This document shows, piece after piece, positions 32,792 to 44,509 of a stretch of DNA of 64,000 bases (positions are counted from its first letter, which is position 1; every line of letters begins with the position of its first letter). Origin of the DNA: Lepus europaeus (lineage: Eukaryota > Chordata > Mammalia > Lagomorpha > Leporidae); assembly GCF_033115175.1 (NCBI RefSeq), contig NC_084836.1:66197297-66261296 (forward strand), written 5' to 3'. Below the pieces are notes generated by a model. It made no database searches. It was given only the letters and a program-made list of their open reading frames with translations, and was not told the DNA's origin. A program made the position numbers and the translations under genes.

Positions 32792-33127
32792 GGGGCTGCC
32801 ATTGTGGCACAGTGGGTTAAGCCACTGCTTTTGATGCCAGTGCTTCATATTGGAGTGCCGGTTCAAGCTCCGACTGTTCCACTTCCAATCCAGCTTCCTG
32901 CCAATGTACCTGGGAGAGCAGCAGAAGATGGCCCAAATGCTTAGGTCCCTACCACACACGTTAGAGACTCAGAAGGAGCTCCTGATTCCTGGATTCAGCC
33001 GGACCCGACCCTGGCCATTGCAGCCATCTGTGGAGTAAACCAACAGATGGAAGATTCTGTCTCTCTCTCTCTGTGTGTCTCTCCCTCTCTCTGTATATAT
33101 TGACTTTCAAATAAATAAATAAATCTT
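32792..33127 (+). mobile_element. C-repeat SINE
   Basis: From ggggctgccattgtggcac to aaataaataaataaatctt; its tail hosts the next SINE. Confidence 0.92.
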
Positions 33128-33180
33128 GTTTAAAGATTTATTTGAAAGGCAGAGTTACAGAGATGCAGAGGTGAAGAGAG

Positions 33181-33220
<40 letters not shown>

Positions 33221-33476
33221 CTTCCATTCACTGGTTCACTCCCCAAATGGCTACAATGGCTGGAGCTGTGCCAATCCAAAGCCAGGAGCCAGGAGCTTCT
33301 TCCGGGTCTCCCATGTGGATGCAAGGACCTAAGAACTTGGGCCATCCTCCATTGCTTTCCCAGGTCATAGCAGAGAGCTGGAACTGAAGTGGAGCAGCCA
33401 GGACTCGAACCAGCACCCACATAGGATGCCAGCACTGTAAGTGGCAGCTTTACCCATTATGCCACAGTGCCGGCCC
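33128..33476 (-). mobile_element. C-repeat SINE in the tail of another SINE
   Basis: Reversed; flanked by aaataaataaatctt on both sides, copied from the host SINE tail. Confidence 0.93.
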
Positions 33477-33506
33477 CTAAATAAATAAATCTTAAAAAAA
33501 AAAAAA

Positions 33507-33800
33507 AGACACCATCTGTGATGTCTACATCCCATATCAGAGTTCCAGCTCCACTCCCAATTTCACTTTCCTGCCAATGAGCACCCTGGGAGGCAGTAGA
33601 TGATGGCTCAAGCACTTGCAAATCTGCCACCCAAGTGGAAACCTAGGTTAAGTTCCTGGCTCCTGGCTTCAGTCTGGCCCAGCCCCAGCTGTTGCAGACA
33701 TTTAGGGAGTGGGAGAGTGACAGAAGCTATCTATCTGTCTCTCTCTCATTCAATCTGTCTTCAAATAAATACAAGAATAAATTTTTTCTTAAATAAATCA
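33507..33800 (+). mobile_element. old C-repeat SINE, head truncated
   Basis: From gacaccatctgtgatgtct to tcttcaaataaatacaag. Confidence 0.78.
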
Positions 33801-34592
33801 TAGCTTCTATTCTATTCTAAGTCTTTCCTCCACCCACAAAAGAATTGAGGGAAAGACCTGATGGCCTTAAATCAGACGTTGCAGAGGCTGTCCAGGTTCT
33901 ACCTGAAATGCTACTAACACAATTCAAGCTTACCTCTTCCATAAAAACACTCACCCTCAAAACACCAGCACCTCAATCTTTTCTTTCTCCCCACAGGATG
34001 GAAAAAACTGATGGAAAAGTTGTCAGCTATGGAGGTGGGAGACAATTTCTCCCCTGAACTCCACATTAGTCTAAAAGCAGGAGATACTTGTCACCGTCCC
34101 CTTGCGTCCACCAGTGCCCCAGATCCCTTCAGACCTCAAGCTGTGTGTGCATCTGCATCCATACGGCCAGGCCAGTGTCCAGACTGCCAGCTGGGAGCTC
34201 TACTTCCTAGAACCCAGCATCTAGCCCAGTGGTAAGACCACTGGGGGAGGAAATGACTCCTCTGACAGCTCCTTCAGTGACACCGGCACAGGCAAGCTCA
34301 TGCCCAGGGCAGTGTTTGCAGACCCGGATCTCATGGTCATTGACAAAGTTTGCACCAGGAGCAGCTCGTCACAGGCAAGGACCATGCTGCCAACAACGAT
34401 GCCCATGGGCACTACATCAACAGGGAGATCACGGAGCTTGTCTGGTCCCAAATTAGCAAGCCGGCTTACAGATCTTCAGTGCATGGGCCTTTTGGGCTTC
34501 TTGGGTTTCCACAGTCTGGGTGGGAGAATTAGTTCTGGGTTCACCTCCCTGCTGATGGAACATCTCTCTGCTGATTGTGGCAACAAGTCCAC

Positions 34593-34948
34593 GCATGGGG
34601 CAGGCATTGAGCGCAGCAGGTTAAGCCACCACTTATGACACCCACATCCTATATCAGAGTGCTGATTTCAGTCCGGCTGCTCCATTTTCCCATCCAGCTT
34701 CCTGCTGAAGCATCCTAGGAAGCAGAGATGATGGCTCAAGCTAGGAATTCCTGGCCCCTACCCCCCAGGAATCCCTAGCTCCTGGGTTCAGCCCAGCCAT
34801 TTGGCCAAATGCTTTTGTAGGCATTTGGGAAGTGAACCAGCAGATGAAGAGCTCTCTCTCCCTCTCTTTCACTCTCTCTACCTCTCTCCTTCTCTCCCTC
34901 TATATCTGTCAAATAGATAAAAATAAGTAAACATTTAAAAACAAAAAG
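34593..34948 (+). mobile_element. old C-repeat SINE interrupting the tubulin pseudogene
   Basis: From ggggcaggcattgagcgcag to caaatagataaaaataag. Tubulin-like sequence (caacaagtcc / caaaaagtcc) lies on both sides. Confidence 0.88.
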
Positions 34949-35308
34949 TCCCAACTGGCGTTTTCCATTTAGCTAGCTACCCTGGTTTCCACTGCTATGG
35001 CATAGTTGTAAGGTTCTTACAACTCTACCCACACCACTCTGGAGCACTCTGATTGTGCCTTCATGGTAGAAAATGAGGCCATCGATGACATTCGTCATAG
35101 AAACTTTGATATCAGGTGCCCAATCTACACTAACCTGAACAGGTTGACAGGTCAAATTTCGTCCTCCATCACTGTTTCCCTCTGAGTTGATGGAACCCTG
35201 AATGTTGATCTGACAGAATTCCAGAACAACCTGGTGCTCTGTCCCCACATCTACTTCCCTCTGGCCAGATAAGCCCTCACCGTCTCTGCTGAGAAAGACT
35301 TCCATGGG

Positions 35309-35632
35309 GGCTGGTGCTGTGGCATAACAGGTAAAGTCGCCGCCTGCAGTTCCAGCATCCCATATGGGCACTGGTTCGAGTCCCGGATGTTCTACTTCTG
35401 ACCCAGCGCTCTGCTGTGGCCTGGGAAAGCAGCAGAAGATGGACCAAGTGCTTGGGCCCCTGCACCCACATGGGAGACCCAGAAGAGGCTCCTGGCTCCT
35501 GGCTCCGGATCCGCCCAGTGCCAGCCGCTGTGAGCCAGCAGGTGGAAGATTCTCTCTGCCTCTGCCTCTGCCTCTCTGTAACTCTGCCTTTCAAATAAAT
35601 AAATAAATCTGTTTTAAAAGAAAGAAAGAAAA
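35309..35632 (+). mobile_element. C-repeat SINE interrupting the tubulin pseudogene
   Basis: From ggctggtgctgtggcataac to aaataaataaatctg. Diverged duplication agaaagacttccatg / agaaaacctaccatg from tubulin sequence. Confidence 0.93.
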
Positions 35633-36390
35633 CCTACCATGAACAGCTTCCTGTAGCAGAGATCACCAGTGCTTGCTTTGAACCAGCCAGCCAGATAGGA
35701 AAATGTGACCCTCGCCACAATAAATACATGGCTTGCTGCCTGCTCTACATGCCTGTGGTGACATGGTTCCCAAAGATGTCAAGGCCACCACTGCCACCAT
35801 CAAGACTAAGAGCAGCATCCAGTTTGTGGATTGGGGCTTCAAGGTCAGCATTAATTACCAGCCTCCCACCGTGGTGCCCAGTGGAGACCTTGCCAGGGTC
35901 CAGTGAGCTGTGTGCACACTGAGCAACACTACAGCCATAGCCAAGGCCTGGGCTCACCTGCACCTCGAGTTAGACCTGACGGATGCCAAGCGAGCCTTTG
36001 TTCACTGGTTCAGAGGGAAGGGGAGGGAGGAGGGAGCGTTTCTGGAGGCTCAGAGGACGTGGCTGAATGCCCTAGAGAAGGATTAAGAGGAGGTCGGAGC
36101 AGACAGAGCAGAGAGAGAGGAGGAGGGTGAAGAGGATTAACCTGTCTGCTGCGTCTGTGCACTCCACTGTCTGAGACTGTCTATTTCCATCCTGTGCAAC
36201 TGTCCATTGTGGCTCTAACCTGTCAGTAAAAGTGGTGTTTGCATAAAGAAAGAAAGAACCGGCAGACTGCAGATTTATTTTTGTCTTTTTTTTTTTAAAC
36301 TTTGGAGATATCCTGTCAAGCTTTAGGCAACAACCCTTACCACTGTTGGCATCTGAACATGTTTTTATTTATTTAAAAAAACATTTCTCC

Positions 36391-36715
36391 TGGAGCCAGC
36401 ATTGTGGCACAGCAGGTTAAGGTGCTACCTGCAAATCTGGCCTCCATATGAGCATTGGTTCAAGTCCCAGCTGCTCCACTTTCAATCCAGCTCCCTGCCA
36501 ATGTGCCTGGGAAGGCAGAAAAATATGGCCCAAGTACTTGGGCCCCTACACCCACATGGGAGACCTGGATGGAGTTCCAGCCTCCAGGATGGCCTGGCCC
36601 AGCCCAGGCCATTGTGACCATTTAGGGAATGAACCAGTGGATGGAAAAGTTTTCCCTCTCTGTCCTTCTCTCTATATATGACTCTGCCTTTCAAATAAAT
36701 AAATAAATCTTTAAA
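36391..36715 (+). mobile_element. C-repeat SINE
   Basis: From tggagccagcattgtggcac to aaataaataaataaatc; aacatttctcct / aacatttttcct flanks. Confidence 0.93.
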
Positions 36716-36750
36716 AAATAACATTTTTCCTAGGACAAGTCTCATTTGGA

Positions 36751-37080
36751 TTTTTTTTAAAGATTTATTTATTTTTCATTAAAAGGCAGAGTTACAGAGA
36801 AGGAGAGGCAGAGAGAGAGAGAGAAGTCTTCCATCTGCTGGTTCACTCCCCAAATGGCCAGAATGGCTGGAGCTGGGCCGATCTGAAGCCAGGAGCCAGC
36901 AGCTTCTTCCAGATCTCCCACGAGAGTGCAGATGACTTTTGGGCCATCTTCTACTGCTTTCCCAGGCCATAGCAGAGAGCTGGATCGGAAGTGGAGCAGC
37001 CAGAACACGAACCAGTGCCCATCTGGGACGCTGGCACTGCAGGCAGTGGCTTTACCCACTATGCCACAGCACTGGCCCCC
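36751..37080 (-). mobile_element. C-repeat SINE with short TSD
   Basis: Reversed; catttgg repeated at 36743 and 37081. Confidence 0.92.
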
Positions 37081-37485
37081 CATTTGGTTTTTTTATTCCT
37101 CCCTTGTTTCATATACTAATTAGTCAACCAAAAGGTTGGAGGGCTTACTTTCCTTATTAGCAGGGGATTACGTAAAGTCTGCCTGTGGGCTAAAAGTTAT
37201 TCCATAATCTGGATCTATACCCTAAAACTTTTTCCCAAGTCAGTTGCTACATGATCATAAGAACAACCTTCTTCAATCAATTCTCTGTACAAATCTTCCA
37301 TGCTTAAAGAATATAGTTTTTAATGACTAGTTGAGTTTGGAACATGGCTGCAAATTTACCTTCCTAACTCTATAGAATTTACACCCATCTTAAATATGCC
37401 TTATTCTTTGTCAATCTATTTTAAAATCTGAAACCTGGCCCTTCAACCATTTATACCCCTATTCTAGCTTTTTTGTTTTTCCTTA

Positions 37486-37796
37486 AATATTTATTTATTT
37501 GCAAGTCAGTTATAGAGAAAGAGAGGGAGAGACAAGATCTTCCATCTACTGGTTCACTCCCAAGATATCCACAACAGCTAGGCCTGGGCCAGACCAAAGC
37601 CAGGAAGCAGGAGTTTCATCTGGGTCTCCCACACAGGTAATAGGGACCCAAGCACTTGGTCCATCTTTCATTGCTTTTCCCAGGCCATTAGCAGGGAGCT
37701 GGATTGGAAGTCAAGCGGTCAGGACACAAAACAGCGCCCCTAGTGATGTGAGTGTTGCAGACGGTGGCTTTACCCGCTACACCACAACATAGGCCC
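37486..37796 (-). mobile_element. C-repeat SINE
   Basis: Reversed, from aatatttatttatttgcaag to caccacaacataggccc. Confidence 0.88.
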
Positions 37797-37864
37797 AAAT
37801 CATTATATTTTTTATGTATTTGTATGTATGTCATAAATACCCAAATTAATTTAGAAGTCCCTTT

Positions 37865-38130
37865 GAGGCAAGTGTTTGGCACAGCAGTTCAGACACTCAC
37901 TGGATGCCTGCATCCCACATCTGAGTGCCTGGGTTTGAGTCCTGGCTCCACTCCCTGTTCCAGCTTCCTGCTAATGCACAACTGGGAGGCAGCAGGTCAT
38001 GGGTGTCTGCTACCCACAGGGGAGGTCTGGGCTGAGTTGCCAGCTCCCGGCCAAGCCCTGGCTGCTGTGGGCACTTGTGGAGTGAATCAGAGGATGGAGT
38101 ACTCTCTCCTCCCACCCACTCTCACCTCGC
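37865..38130 (+). mobile_element. old C-repeat SINE variant
   Basis: From aggcaagtgtttggcacagc to cactctcacctcgc. Confidence 0.8.
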
Positions 38131-38714
38131 AAGTACAAATTTAAATTTTTTTATATTCAAAATCCTTTTATTTTTCACTTAAGCTTTCCCTGTCTTCTTC
38201 AGTGCCTTTCTAACATCACAGTTGAATAAAGGTGATTTTCTCTAACCTCAACCATGCCACCAACCTCTGTGCGGGAATTCAGAACCATGTGTGGCTTCCG
38301 TCTGTGACACAATTCATCTGGTACTGTGCATATAACAGATATTTACATGCTTGGTGCTCAAGCTGAACCAAGACACAACTTGTGACAGGCCAGAACCAAG
38401 TCCTCATAGGCTGTAATTTTTGAAATTACACGTTGGTATATTAGCACCAGACTATAAAACAAACGAATGAACAACTGGCCCAACATAATCAGATGTCTAA
38501 GAAAAATAGCCCCGAATCACCAGACTTCTTCCTTTGTTATCCTGAGGCAAACAGACTCTTCCCCTAATAGGCCTTGCAGTCTTAGGGTGACGGCATAATT
38601 CTTCCTGCAAACCAGGATGCGTTTCAGCACGAAAGTGGTGTGCTATCAATAACTGTCATTGGTACAACCACACAAACCACATTGGCCATTCTAGACTTAA
38701 GAGAGAAAATGGCA

Positions 38715-39046
38715 GGGCTGGCGCTGTGGCATAGTGGGTAAAGCCACCACCTGCAGTGCCAGCATCCCATATGGGCGTCAGTTCGAGTCCTGGCTGCTCC
38801 ACTTCCGATCCAGCTCTCTGCTATGGCTTGGGAAAGCAGTAGAAATGGCCCAAGTGCTTGGGCCCCTACACCCACTTAGGAGTCCCAGAAGAAGCTCCTG
38901 ACTCCTGGCTTCGGATCTGCGCAACTCCTGCCATTGCGGCCATCTGGGGAGTGAACCAGCGGAAGACCTCTCTCTCTCTCTCTGCCTCTCCTTCCCTCTC
39001 TGTGTAATTCTGACTTTCAAATAAATAAATAAATCTTTAAAAAAAA
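38715..39046 (+). mobile_element. C-repeat SINE
   Basis: Full length from ggctggcgctgtggcatag to aaataaataaatctttaaaa. Confidence 0.95.
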
Positions 39047-39084
39047 AAAAAAAGAAGAAATCAATCTTTAGAAAACCCTGGAGT

Positions 39085-39415
39085 GGGGCCAACATTGTTG
39101 CACAGTAGGTTAAGCTGCTGTCTGCAATACACACACCTCATATGGGTGCCAGTTCAAAACTCAGCCACTCCACTTTTGATCCAGCTTCCTGTTAATGGCC
39201 TAGGAAAACAGCAGAAGATAGCCCAAGTGCTTGGGACTGGCTACCCACATGGGAGACCCAGAAGACACTCCAGAGACCAGGCTCCTGGTTTCCACCTGAC
39301 ACAGCCCTGGTTATTATAGCCATCTGGAGAACAGACCAGCAGATGGAGGGTATCGCTCTCTCTAACCCCTCCCCTCTGGAACTCTTTCAAATAAACAAAA
39401 ATAAATTTTTATTTT
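39085..39415 (+). mobile_element. C-repeat SINE
   Basis: From ggggccaacattgttgcac to tttcaaataaacaaaaat. Confidence 0.88.
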
Positions 39416-39514
39416 AAAAAATGTGTTTATCTTGTAGAAGATTCTCTATCTCTGTCTCTCTATCTCTATCTCTATATCTCTCTCTCAGCACCCCTCACCC
39501 CCAAACTACAGAGA

Positions 39515-39648
39515 CACACACAGGAAAGCTTCCATCTGCTAGTTCATTCCCCAAATGCCTGCAACAGGCAGGGCTGAGCCAGGCAGAAGCCCAGAGTTGA
39601 GAACTTAATCTACATCTCCCATGTAGGGGATGGCAGGGACCCAAGCGC
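39515..39648 (-). mobile_element. C-repeat SINE fragment
   Basis: Reversed core: gcttccatctgctagttcat, ccccaaatgcctgcaacagg, gggacccaagcgcttg. Confidence 0.75.
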
Positions 39649-39654
39649 TTGAAC

Positions 39655-39905
39655 CTGGCTGATGCCCGACTTGAGACCTGGCTCTTTTGTTTCTGATTCA
39701 GCTTCCTGCTAACGTGCATCCTAAGGGGCAGCCCAAGTGGCTGGTTCCCTCCCATCCATGTAGAAGACCTGGATTGAGTTCCTGGTTCCTGGCTTCAGCT
39801 TGGTCCTGCCCTGGCTGTTCCAAGCACTTGGGGAGTGAAGCAGCAGATGGCAGCATGCTCTCTCTCCCTCCTTTCTCTTTGTCTCTCTGAATCTCAAGTG
39901 AAAAA
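39655..39905 (+). mobile_element. old C-repeat SINE, head truncated
   Basis: From acctggctgatgcccgac to ctctctgaatctcaagtg. Confidence 0.75.
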
Positions 39906-39914
39906 TAATCAAGT

Positions 39915-40085
39915 ACAGTAATGTGTCATTTACTGATGAAGATGCAGTCTGAGAAATGCACTGTTAGCCGATTTTATCACCGTGAACATCAGAGTAGATT
40001 TGCACACAGATAGTATAGCCTAGGCTATATGGCAGAGCATGCCGTTCCTAGGCTAAAACCAGTTCAGAATATTACAAATATCACA
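39915..40085 (+). mobile_element. ancient interspersed repeat, family not named
   Basis: Contains gagaaatgcactgttagccg and tagtatagcctaggctatatgg, phrases of a common mammalian dispersed repeat I recognise but cannot name securely. Confidence 0.4.
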
Positions 40086-40179
40086 TATCTATTTCTGACA
40101 CTATTTAAGGACCATCATGGCATGGGGAAATGGGGAGAACTGGTCAAAGGGTGCAAACATTGTAAGATGAATAAGTTCT

Positions 40180-40460
40180 AGGGGTGGGTACTTGGCACAG
40201 TGTTTGCATCCTATATCAGAAAGCCTGGGTTCAAGTCTCGGCTCTGGTTCTGATTCTAGCTTTCGGCTAATGAGCTCTAGAAGGCAACGACTGATGGCCC
40301 AAGTACTAGGGTCCCTGTCACCCACGTGGGAAACCTGGATTGTGTTCTACACACCTAACTTTAGCCTGTCCCATTACCCCAGCTATTGTGGGTATTTGGG
40401 AAGTGAACCACTGTATGGGAGATCTCTGTCTCTCCGCCTTTCAAATAAAAGGTAATTAAA
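40180..40460 (+). mobile_element. old C-repeat SINE variant
   Basis: From ggggtgggtacttggcacag to ccgcctttcaaataaaagg. Confidence 0.82.
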
Positions 40461-40480
40461 AAAAAAAATCTATCTATTCA

Positions 40481-40805
40481 TGGGGCCGGCGCTGTGATGT
40501 ACTGGGCTAAGCCTCCTTCTGCAGCACCAGCATCCCATATGGGTGCCGATTTGAGTCCTGGCTGCTCCACTTCCAATCCAGCTCCCAGATAATGCACCTG
40601 GGAAAGCAACGGAAGGTGGCCCAAGTGTTTGGGCTCCCTGCACCCATGTGGTAGACCCGGAAGAAGCTCCTGGCTCTTGGCTTTGGGTCAGCCTAGCTCC
40701 AGCTGTTGCAGCCATTTGGGGAGTGAATCAGCAGATGGAAGACCTTTCTCTCTGACCCTCTCTCTGTAACTCTACCTCTCAAATAAATAAAATAAAATAA
40801 AAAGA
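40481..40805 (+). mobile_element. C-repeat SINE
   Basis: From ggggccggcgctgtgatgta to caaataaataaaataaaat. Confidence 0.93.
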
Positions 40806-40837
40806 CCTGTTTAAAAAATTCTTTTAGGAAAAAAAAA

Positions 40838-41122
40838 TTTATCTATTCATTTAAAAGTCAGAGAGAGAGAGAGAGATCTTTCATCTGCTGACTCACTCCC
40901 CAGTTGGCTACAACAGCCAGGGCTGGGCCAGGCCAAAGCCAGGAGCTTTTTCCTGGTCTCCCACGTGAGTGCAGGGCCCAAGCACTTGGGCCATCTTCTG
41001 CTTTCCCATGTGTTAGCAGGCAGCTGGATGGGAAGTGGAGCAGCCAGGATTCGAACCAGCGCTCATATGGAATGCTGGCGCTGTAGGTAGCGGCTTTACT
41101 CACTGTGCCACAGCAAAGACCC
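40838..41122 (-). mobile_element. C-repeat SINE
   Basis: Reversed, from tttatctattcatttaaaag to gccacagcaaagacccc. Confidence 0.9.
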
Positions 41123-41152
41123 CCAAAACTCTTTTAAACATAAACTCATTTT

Positions 41153-41470
41153 TTTGACAGGCAGAGTGGACAGTGAGAGAGAGAGACAGAAAGAAAGGTC
41201 TTCCTTTGCCTTTGGTTCACCCTCCAATGGCCGCCGCGGCCAGCACACTGTGGCCAGCGCATCGTGCTGATCCAAAGGCAGGAGCCAGGTGCTTCTCCTG
41301 GTCTCCCATGCGGGTGCAGGGCCCAAGCACTTGGGCCATCCTCCACTGCACTCCCAGGCCACAGCAGAGAGCTGGCCTGGAAGAAGAGCAACTGGGACAG
41401 AATCCGGCACCCTGACCCGGAGCCAGCGCCGCAGGCAGAGGATTAGCCTATTGAGCCATGGCACCGACCC
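41153..41470 (-). mobile_element. young GC-rich C-repeat SINE with 13-bp TSD
   Basis: Reversed; ataaactcatttt at 41140-41152 and 41471-41483. Confidence 0.95.
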
Positions 41471-41828
41471 ATAAACTCATTTTCATTGGCTTTTACTACT
41501 TCTCCGTGATCCACTGCCTGACCAATTGTAACCAACATACTTTTCACCCACCTCTAAAGCAATGTTTTCCAATTTATCCTCATCAACAAGAACACCTTCT
41601 ACATTTCTCTATAGACTCCTCTTGTTGAAAGACTGTTGCAACCAGATCTATTAAATAGTTTTGCTATTTTAACTATATACTTAAGTATCAATCAGATATA
41701 AGAATTAGATGAGCAAACAAGGAGCTGATAAAATTCAAGCAAAAAAATAAATACTTTAGTCTTGTGATGGGTAAAAATTTAAGTTTTGTTTGACTTTCTG
41801 AAACACAAAGTTTCCAAAAAAAAAAGCT

Positions 41829-42163
41829 CGGGTCCCATGCTGTGGGTAAGGCTACCACCTTTAGTGCTGGCATACCATATGGGCACCGGTTCGAGGCCCG
41901 GCTGCTCCACTTCCCATGCAGCTCCTTGCTATGGCCTGGGAAAGCAGCAGAAGATGGCCCAAGTGCTTGGGCCCCTGCACCCGCATGGGAGACCCAGAGA
42001 AGGCTCCTAGCTCCTAGCTTTGGATTGGCCCAGCTCCAGCCATTGTGGCCATCTGGGGAGTGAACAAGTGGATGAAAGACCTATCTCTCTCTCTCTCTCT
42101 GCCTCTCCTTATCTCTCTGTGTAACTCTTTCAAATAAATAAATAAATCTTAAAAAAAAAAAAA
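41829..42163 (+). mobile_element. C-repeat SINE, head slightly truncated
   Basis: From gggtcccatgctgtgggtaa to aaataaataaataaatctt. Confidence 0.92.
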
Positions 42164-42207
42164 AAGGCTCAAGGATTACTAGAATTCCTTCAACCCTTAG
42201 AATTGAG

Positions 42208-42487
42208 AAAACCAGGCTATAGCACTGCCATCCCATATGGCACCAGTTCAAGTCCCGGCTGCTGCTCTTCCAATCCAGCTCCCTGTTATGTGCCTAGAAA
42301 AGCAGGGGAGAATGACCCAAGTCCTTGGGCCCCTATGCCCACGTGGGAGACCCAGAGAAAGCTCCTGGCTTTCACCTGACCCAGCTCCGGCTATTGTAGC
42401 CATTTGGGGAGCAAACCAGTGGATGGAAGACCTCTGTCTCTCTGTCTCTATGTAACACTTTCAAATAAATATAATAAATTTTAAAAA
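42208..42487 (+). mobile_element. C-repeat SINE, head truncated
   Basis: From ccaggctatagcactgcca to tttcaaataaatataataa. Confidence 0.85.
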
Positions 42488-43445
42488 GTAATAACTGAGA
42501 AAACTCATTTTCTAACAAAGGTTTTTTTTTTTTTTCAGTCACTTAAAGAGTCTTCTTTTTAGTCTTTAGTCCAGAGACTTGATTTCTAGTAACTATTAAT
42601 TCTAAAACTATAGGCTATAATTTAGAGATAAACACTAGTATACACATAGATAAAACCAGCAAGGATCAGATTCAGTTCAGGATATTAATCTCTCCTTAGA
42701 ATGACCCCTTTGTAAATGCCTTAGTCTCTCATTGTTTTTTTCCTTTTCAAATATAATCAACCTGGCTGGGAAAGCAGTCTGAAAGGAACCTCAGCAGGGA
42801 TCCTTCTGGGTTAGAAAGGAATGAACAGAGCAGTTAAAATAGAAAGAATAGATGTGTGGTGCATTTTCATTTCAAAATCGCCACAGAAAGACAGGCTTGG
42901 CTTCTGTGTGTTGGGAAGTTGGTGGGTTTGCTCACTGGTGCTAAATGGAACCGCTTTATCAGCTGAGGACCCTGTCACCCTGACAAGGCATTACCGAATG
43001 CAGTGAAGCCTGACTTGGGATTCTGATTTGTACCCGCTTCTCATCCTCCCAAACTCTTAGCTCTTTCTTCCTCAGAAATTTCAATCTGCAGGTGTACTTC
43101 TGGGTCACAGCCGCAGTGTCAACCATTGCTGCAATTTCCAACCTGAAAAATCGCATTTCGGTTCAAATCACACTGGCCCCCACCAATTCTGCATGAATGC
43201 TATTGTGCTCAATTCATAGGTTTAGGGTTTCAAAAATTATCTTAAAATATTTCCTAACAATCTAAAACTGATTTGCCAAAACAGCAGCTTTTTCTAAAAT
43301 GCTTTGTGCAAAGCTTGCAATGAGGCTTTTATTCTTAGCAATTATCTTTCCAGAAGCACTTTAACAGCTTGCTCCTCCCTCATGTGAATCACTCAGGCCA
43401 CCCAGGTGAAAGAATAGCTTTTGTAAATTCAAAACAGTGCCTAGG
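42488..43445. other. intergenic unique sequence
   Basis: About 950 bases without SINEs in an otherwise packed spacer. No gene is recognised; a conserved regulatory element is possible but not shown. Confidence 0.5.
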
Positions 43446-43616
43446 TCAGTGGTTCTCAGCCCTAGCTGCACATTAGAATCATCTGGCTAGGTTTTTAAAA
43501 ATAACTATGCCTGACTCTTTCTAATTAATTGGTCTGGGATGAGAACTTGGCGTGGCATGTCTAAGAGCTCCCCAGATGATTCTAATGTGCAGACTCGATT
43601 AAGAACCAGCAGTCTA
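43446..43616 (+). mobile_element. hAT-Charlie MITE (MER5-like)
   Basis: Starts cagtggttctcagccctag and ends with the near-inverted gattaagaaccagc, with cacattagaatcatctgg at the left and agatgattctaatgtgcag at the right as inverted arms. This is the layout of MER5-type elements. Confidence 0.65.
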
Positions 43617-43664
43617 CAACAATCATGACTGCAGCCCAGCTTCCATCAACACCTATTTCATTTT

Positions 43665-43985
43665 TTTAAGATTTATTTCTTTATTTACTTGAAAGTCAGA
43701 GTTACAGAGATGTGGAAGCAGAGAGAGACAAAAAGGTCTTCCATCCATTGGTTCACTCCCTTTATGGCCAAAATGGCCAGGGCTGGGCCAGCCCAAAGCC
43801 AGGAGCTTCTTCCAGGTCTCCCACATGAGTGCAGGGGCCCAAGCACTTGGGCCATCTCCCGCTGCTTTCCCAGGCCATAGCAGAGCTGGATCACAAGTGG
43901 GACAGACAGGAGTAGAACCGGTGCTCAGATGGGATGCCCGCACAGCAGGTGGCGGTTTCACCCGCTTCGCCACAGTGCTGGGCCC
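43665..43985 (-). mobile_element. C-repeat SINE with 17-bp TSD
   Basis: Reversed; aacacctatttcatttt / aacacctgtttcatttt at 43648-43664 and 43986-44002, one mismatch. Confidence 0.95.
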
Positions 43986-44184
43986 AACACCTGTTTCATT
44001 TTAGGGTCTTAATGTGAGCCTAAGGCTACAAAACACGCCCTCTTCAACCCAAAAAATTCTAAATGAAGGGTGGGGAAATTATAATACTTACAAATTATTC
44101 AGATAAATAAAATGTCCCACTCCCATAATCCTTTCCACTAAATCTACATTCAGTTTTTGCTGTCAGGATAGGTTCTCTCAAATC

Positions 44185-44509
44185 TTTTTTTTTTTTTTTT
44201 GACAGGCAGAGTGGACGGTGAGAGAGACAGAGAGAAAGGTCTTCCTTTTTGCCGTTGGTTCACCCTCCAATGGCTGCCGCGGCCCGCACACCGCGCTGAT
44301 CCGAAGGCAGGAGCCAGGTGCTTCTCCTAGTCTCCCATGGGGTGCAGGGCCCAAGCACTTGGGCCATCCTCCACTGCACTCCTAGGCCACAGCAGAGAGC
44401 TGGCCTGCAAGAGGGGCAACCGGGACAGAATCCGGTACCCCGACCGGGACTAGAACCCGGTGTGCCGGCGCCGCAGGTGGAGGATTAGCCTATTGAGCCA
44501 CGGCGCCGG
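44185..44509 (-). mobile_element. young GC-rich C-repeat SINE with 11-bp TSD
   Basis: Reversed; tctctcaaatc at 44174-44184 and 44510-44520. Confidence 0.95.

Larger units (their letters stand above)
34140..36258 (+). pseudogene. alpha-tubulin processed pseudogene split by two SINEs
   Basis: An intronless, degraded copy of an alpha-tubulin mRNA. Recognisable pieces run in order: the N-terminal CISIHVGQAG region (34145-34250, degraded), the FTSLLMERLS region (34535-34580), ALNVDLTEFQ (about 35195-35220), KYMACCLLY (35725-35755), [17 protein letters not shown] (35820-35880) and the acidic C-terminus near 36115-36140, then a 3' UTR and a short A-rich tail. The start codon is lost, frames shift repeatedly and a TGA interrupts at 35904-35906. 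SINEs at about 34593-34948 and 35309-35632 interrupt it, so it predates them. Which tubulin gene it came from is not resolved. Confidence 0.9.

Noticed and set aside
34242-34640. Open frames as tubulin genes
   Set aside because: They are fragments of one degraded alpha-tubulin retrocopy with lost start, shifts, a stop and SINE interruptions.
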